From an uncultured Eubacteriales bacterium (GTDB taxonomy: Bacteria; Bacillota; Clostridia; Oscillospirales; Butyricicoccaceae): a stretch of DNA of 7,705 nt. The number at the start of each line of letters is the position of its first letter. The first letter of the stretch is position 1. Position numbers and translations under genes: made by a program. Shown here in pieces: positions 6,213-7,705 of this stretch. The notes under the pieces were generated by a model. It searched no databases. It had not been told where the DNA came from and worked only from the letters and a program-made list of their open reading frames with translations. The stretch is from positions 1 to 7,705 of the forward strand of contig CAJTUM010000014.1 in NCBI GenBank assembly GCA_910579575.1, in the 5' to 3' direction.

Positions 6213-7232
6213 TTAGAACTGGGCCAAAAACCGCAGGTCGTTTTCATAAAACAAGCGCATATCGTCGATCTTATAGCGCTGCATGACAATGCGCTCCAGG
6301 CCGACGCCAAAGGCGAAGCCGGAATAGATTTCTGGGTCGATGCCGCAGCCGCGGAGCACTTTGGGATGCACCATACCGCAGCCCAAAATCTCGATATACC
6401 CTTCGCCCTTGCAAAGAGGGCAGCCCTTGCCATGGCATTTGAAACAGGCTACGTCCATTTCGGCAGAAGGCTCAGTGAAGGGGAAATGATGGGGCCGGAA
6501 GCGGACGCTGGTTTCTTCGCCATACAGCCGCTTGGCGAATACCTCCAGAGAACCCTTCAGGTCGCCCATGGTGACGCCTTTGTCCACCACCAGGCCCTCG
6601 ATCTGATGGAACACTGGGGAATGGGTGGCGTCCACCGCGTCGCTGCGGTAAACGCGGCCCGGCGCGATGATGCGGATGGGGGGCTTCTGTTGCTCCATGA
6701 CCCGGACCTGCATTCCGCTGGTCTGGGTGCGCAGCACAATATTGTCGTTGACATAGAAAGTGTCCTGTGTGTCCCGGGCCGGGTGGTTCTTGGGGATATT
6801 CAATGCTTCAAAATTATAGTAATCATATTCAATCTCCGGCCCTTCGGCGATGGAAAAGCCCATGCCGATGAAGATATCATAGAGCTGATGCAGCACGGTT
6901 TGCAGCGGGTGGCGCTTGCCCAAGCTGATTTTTTGGCCGGGCATAGTGACGTCAATGGTTTCGCTGGCCAGTTTGCGGGCGATAGCGGCTTCCGCCAGGC
7001 TGGCCTGCGTTTGCTCCAGCGCCTGCTCAATCTGAGCCCGCACCTGGTTGGCCAGCTGGCCCGCCGCCGGGCGTTCTTCCGCAGAAAGTTTGCCCATGCC
7101 CCGCAGGATGGCGGTTAGCTCGCCCTTTTTGCCCAAGAACCGGACTCGGACGGCTTCCAGGGCCTGCTGGTTGGAAGCGGCCCGCACTTCGCCTAGGGCG
7201 GCGGAAAGAATTTGGTTCAGCTGTTCTTTCAT
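6213..7232 (-). CDS. pheS: Phenylalanyl-tRNA synthetase alpha subunit
   Basis: The 339-residue protein is the catalytic subunit of PheRS: it makes Phe-AMP and transfers Phe to tRNA-Phe. Residues 1-90 form the N-terminal coiled coil (LGKKGELTAILRGMGKLS). The class II core follows: motif 1 around 108-160 (HPLQTVLHQLYDIF), motif 2 at about 189-213 (PGRVYRSD, THSPVFHQIEG), and motif 3 at 305-318 (GFAFGVGLERIVM). Ala307 in the AFG stretch corresponds to the E. coli Ala294 position that shapes the Phe pocket, and the natural Ala is retained. A four-cysteine knuckle (Cys263, 266, 271, 274), seen in many PheS proteins of this clade, may bind zinc. I chose the ATG at 7232 (AAGGAG 8 bases upstream; MKEQL matches the usual start). 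The ATG at 7235 is equally reachable, and the in-frame GTG at 7241 overlaps the ribosome binding site. Confidence 0.97.
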   Translation of the reverse strand: MKEQLNQILSAALGEVRAASNQQALEAVRVRFLGKKGELTAILRGMGKLSAEERPAAGQLANQVRAQIEQALEQTQASLAEAAIARKLASETIDVTMPGQKISLGKRHPLQTVLHQLYDIFIGMGFSIAEGPEIEYDYYNFEALNIPKNHPARDTQDTFYVNDNIVLRTQTSGMQVRVMEQQKPPIRIIAPGRVYRSDAVDATHSPVFHQIEGLVVDKGVTMGDLKGSLEVFAKRLYGEETSVRFRPHHFPFTEPSAEMDVACFKCHGKGCPLCKGEGYIEILGCGMVHPKVLRGCGIDPEIYSGFAFGVGLERIVMQRYKIDDMRLFYENDLRFLAQF

Positions 7233-7235
7233 CAT

Positions 7236-7401
7236 CTGCACTCCTTCATAAAGCGTTTATTCAAAATAGAAATCACAATCGGTAAGCTTCGATGGGAAAA
7301 CAACAAAATCATCTAGAAAATGGATTTTGACAAACGTCCCGCGGCTTCGGCGGCAGGCGTAGGAAAACGAGCGCTGCGCAAAACCTGGGGCGCGGCCCAA
7401 T
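7236..7401 (-). other. Leader between T-box terminator and pheS
   Basis: About 165 bases separate the T-box terminator from pheS, longer than needed. The first third is GC-rich, with a small GGGC/GCCC hairpin at 7387-7398. The part nearest pheS (about 7245-7335) is AT-rich and contains a weak AAAATC/GATTTT hairpin. A TTGTCA string is present, but I found no -10 box at a proper distance, so I do not call a second promoter. The pheS ribosome binding site AAGGAG lies at 7241-7246. Confidence 0.5.
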
Positions 7402-7437
7402 AAAAAAAGCTTCCGCCCCAAAAGGGGCGAAAGCTTT
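7402..7437 (-). terminator. T-box regulated intrinsic terminator
   Basis: A stem of about 14 pairs with one mismatch (7406-7419 against 7424-7437; AAAGCTTTCGCCCC against GGGGCGGAAGCTTT on the minus strand) closes on a TTTT loop. Seven T residues on the minus strand (7402-7408) form the tail. Its 5' half overlaps the antiterminator, so tRNA binding should prevent it forming. Confidence 0.95.
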
Positions 7438-7459
7438 GTACTTCCGCGGTGCCACCCTT
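7422..7459 (-). promoter_or_regulatory. T-box antiterminator
   Basis: AAGGG (7455-7459) pairs with CCCTT (7422-7426), and GCGGAAG (7441-7447) pairs over seven positions, including one G-U, with CTTTCGC (7427-7433). The 7-base bulge TGGCACC (7448-7454) would bind the tRNA NCCA end. The 3' strand is the same sequence that forms the 5' half of the terminator, so the two folds exclude each other. The base contacting tRNA position 73 is C (7451). Confidence 0.93.
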
Positions 7460-7678
7460 GTTCCCGTGAGATTCACGGGCGCTCAAAAGCCTTAACGCGG
7501 CCTTACGCCGAGACCTACTGCGCCCCAAAGAGCGGTTCAGAGCCGGTGCTCAAAAGTGAACTTCCCGCCTGCGCCCTGTGGGCGGCTCACAGCCGACGAC
7601 CGCCCTTCTCTGCCCAGGACCATGCCTGCGGTACTCTCTTTATCCTCGCATTTACGCCATATTTTACGTTTGAAAGAG

Positions 7679-7687
7679 AGTATAGCA
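7679..7687 (-). promoter_or_regulatory. Extended -10 promoter of the pheST leader
   Basis: TATACT (7679-7684) is preceded by TGC (7685-7687), an extended -10 motif, placing the start near 7672, just ahead of Stem I. The -35 box would fall at about 7702-7707, partly outside the window, and the visible bases do not look like TTGACA. A rival TAAAAT lies 18 bases after a poor TTGTGC. Confidence 0.55.
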
Positions 7688-7705
7688 CAAAACGACAGGG
7701 AAAGC

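Larger units (their letters stand above)
7402..7672 (-). promoter_or_regulatory. T-box riboswitch leader, tRNA-Phe specific, controlling pheST
   Basis: The leader RNA binds uncharged tRNA-Phe and lets transcription continue into pheST when charging is low. In Stem I, AAAG and CCGC on the 5' side pair with CTTT and GCGG on the 3' side. They flank an internal loop with AGAGTA on one side and GAAGTTCA on the other, the usual S-turn arrangement. The specifier codon in that loop is TTC (7558-7560), which reads Phe. Stem II/IIA-B sequence (GTAGGTC, GGCGTAAGGCC, CGTTA) and a Stem III hairpin (CCCGTGA/TCACGGG, 7463-7479) follow. The conserved T-box AAGGGTGGCACCGCGG ends at 7444. Identity rests on the specifier, the T-box sequence and the pheS gene downstream. 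The 5' boundary is set from the predicted promoter. Confidence 0.95.

Noticed and set aside
6388..6446. Cysteine cluster in PheS (Cys263, 266, 271, 274) as a possible novel metal site
   Set aside because: A similar four-Cys knuckle is seen in many PheS proteins, so it is ordinary for the family.
6192..7118. 308-codon open frame on the plus strand
   Set aside because: Antisense to pheS and the start of pheT; no recognisable motif, explained by codon bias of the real genes.
7313..7528. 71-codon minus-strand frame in the pheS leader
   Set aside because: It lies across the T-box sequence, antiterminator and terminator, which explain this DNA as structured RNA.

Overview
The window looks like chromosomal DNA from a Gram-positive member of the Bacillota, most likely class Clostridia. 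The evidence is a tRNA-Phe-type T-box leader ahead of pheST, an IreB (UPF0297) protein, strong GGAGG ribosome binding sites, TTG starts, and a secreted SH3/NlpC-P60 wall hydrolase. An Oscillospirales-like relative is a guess from the look of a 100-residue conserved protein and cannot be settled here. All genes I can support lie on the minus strand, so the window reads biologically from right to left.

Right to left: (1) An extended -10 promoter (about 7679-7687) starts a T-box riboswitch (about 7402-7672). It has a UUC (Phe) specifier codon, a T-box bulge, and mutually exclusive antiterminator and terminator helices. (2) About 170 bases of leader follow, then pheS (6213-7232) and pheT (3779-6193), the two subunits of phenylalanyl-tRNA synthetase, separated by 19 bases. 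(3) Two GC-rich hairpins close the operon. (4) ireB (3324-3599) encodes a small substrate of the PASTA Ser/Thr kinase. (5) After about 260 bases containing weak hairpins and a near-consensus promoter comes a 100-residue protein of unknown function (2761-3063). It is followed 31 bases later by a secreted, two-SH3 NlpC/P60 peptidoglycan hydrolase with a TTG start (1857-2729) and a textbook terminator (1807-1836). (6) After about 210 bases with no recognised gene, a promoter (1564-1592) drives a two-gene signalling operon: a stand-alone receiver (1148-1510) overlapping by ATGA a six-helix membrane histidine kinase that runs off the left edge (1-1151).

The right half is housekeeping: charged tRNA-Phe level controls PheRS synthesis through the T-box. 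The left half has a cell-envelope theme: a PASTA-kinase target, a secreted wall hydrolase with an unknown partner, and a membrane two-component pair. The functional link among these last units is inferred from proximity and known family roles. I found no transposon, phage, CRISPR, tRNA or rRNA gene, and no convincing undescribed system. The best leads are the 100-residue protein paired with the wall hydrolase, and a T-box discriminator-contact base (C) that does not match the A73 expected of tRNA-Phe.
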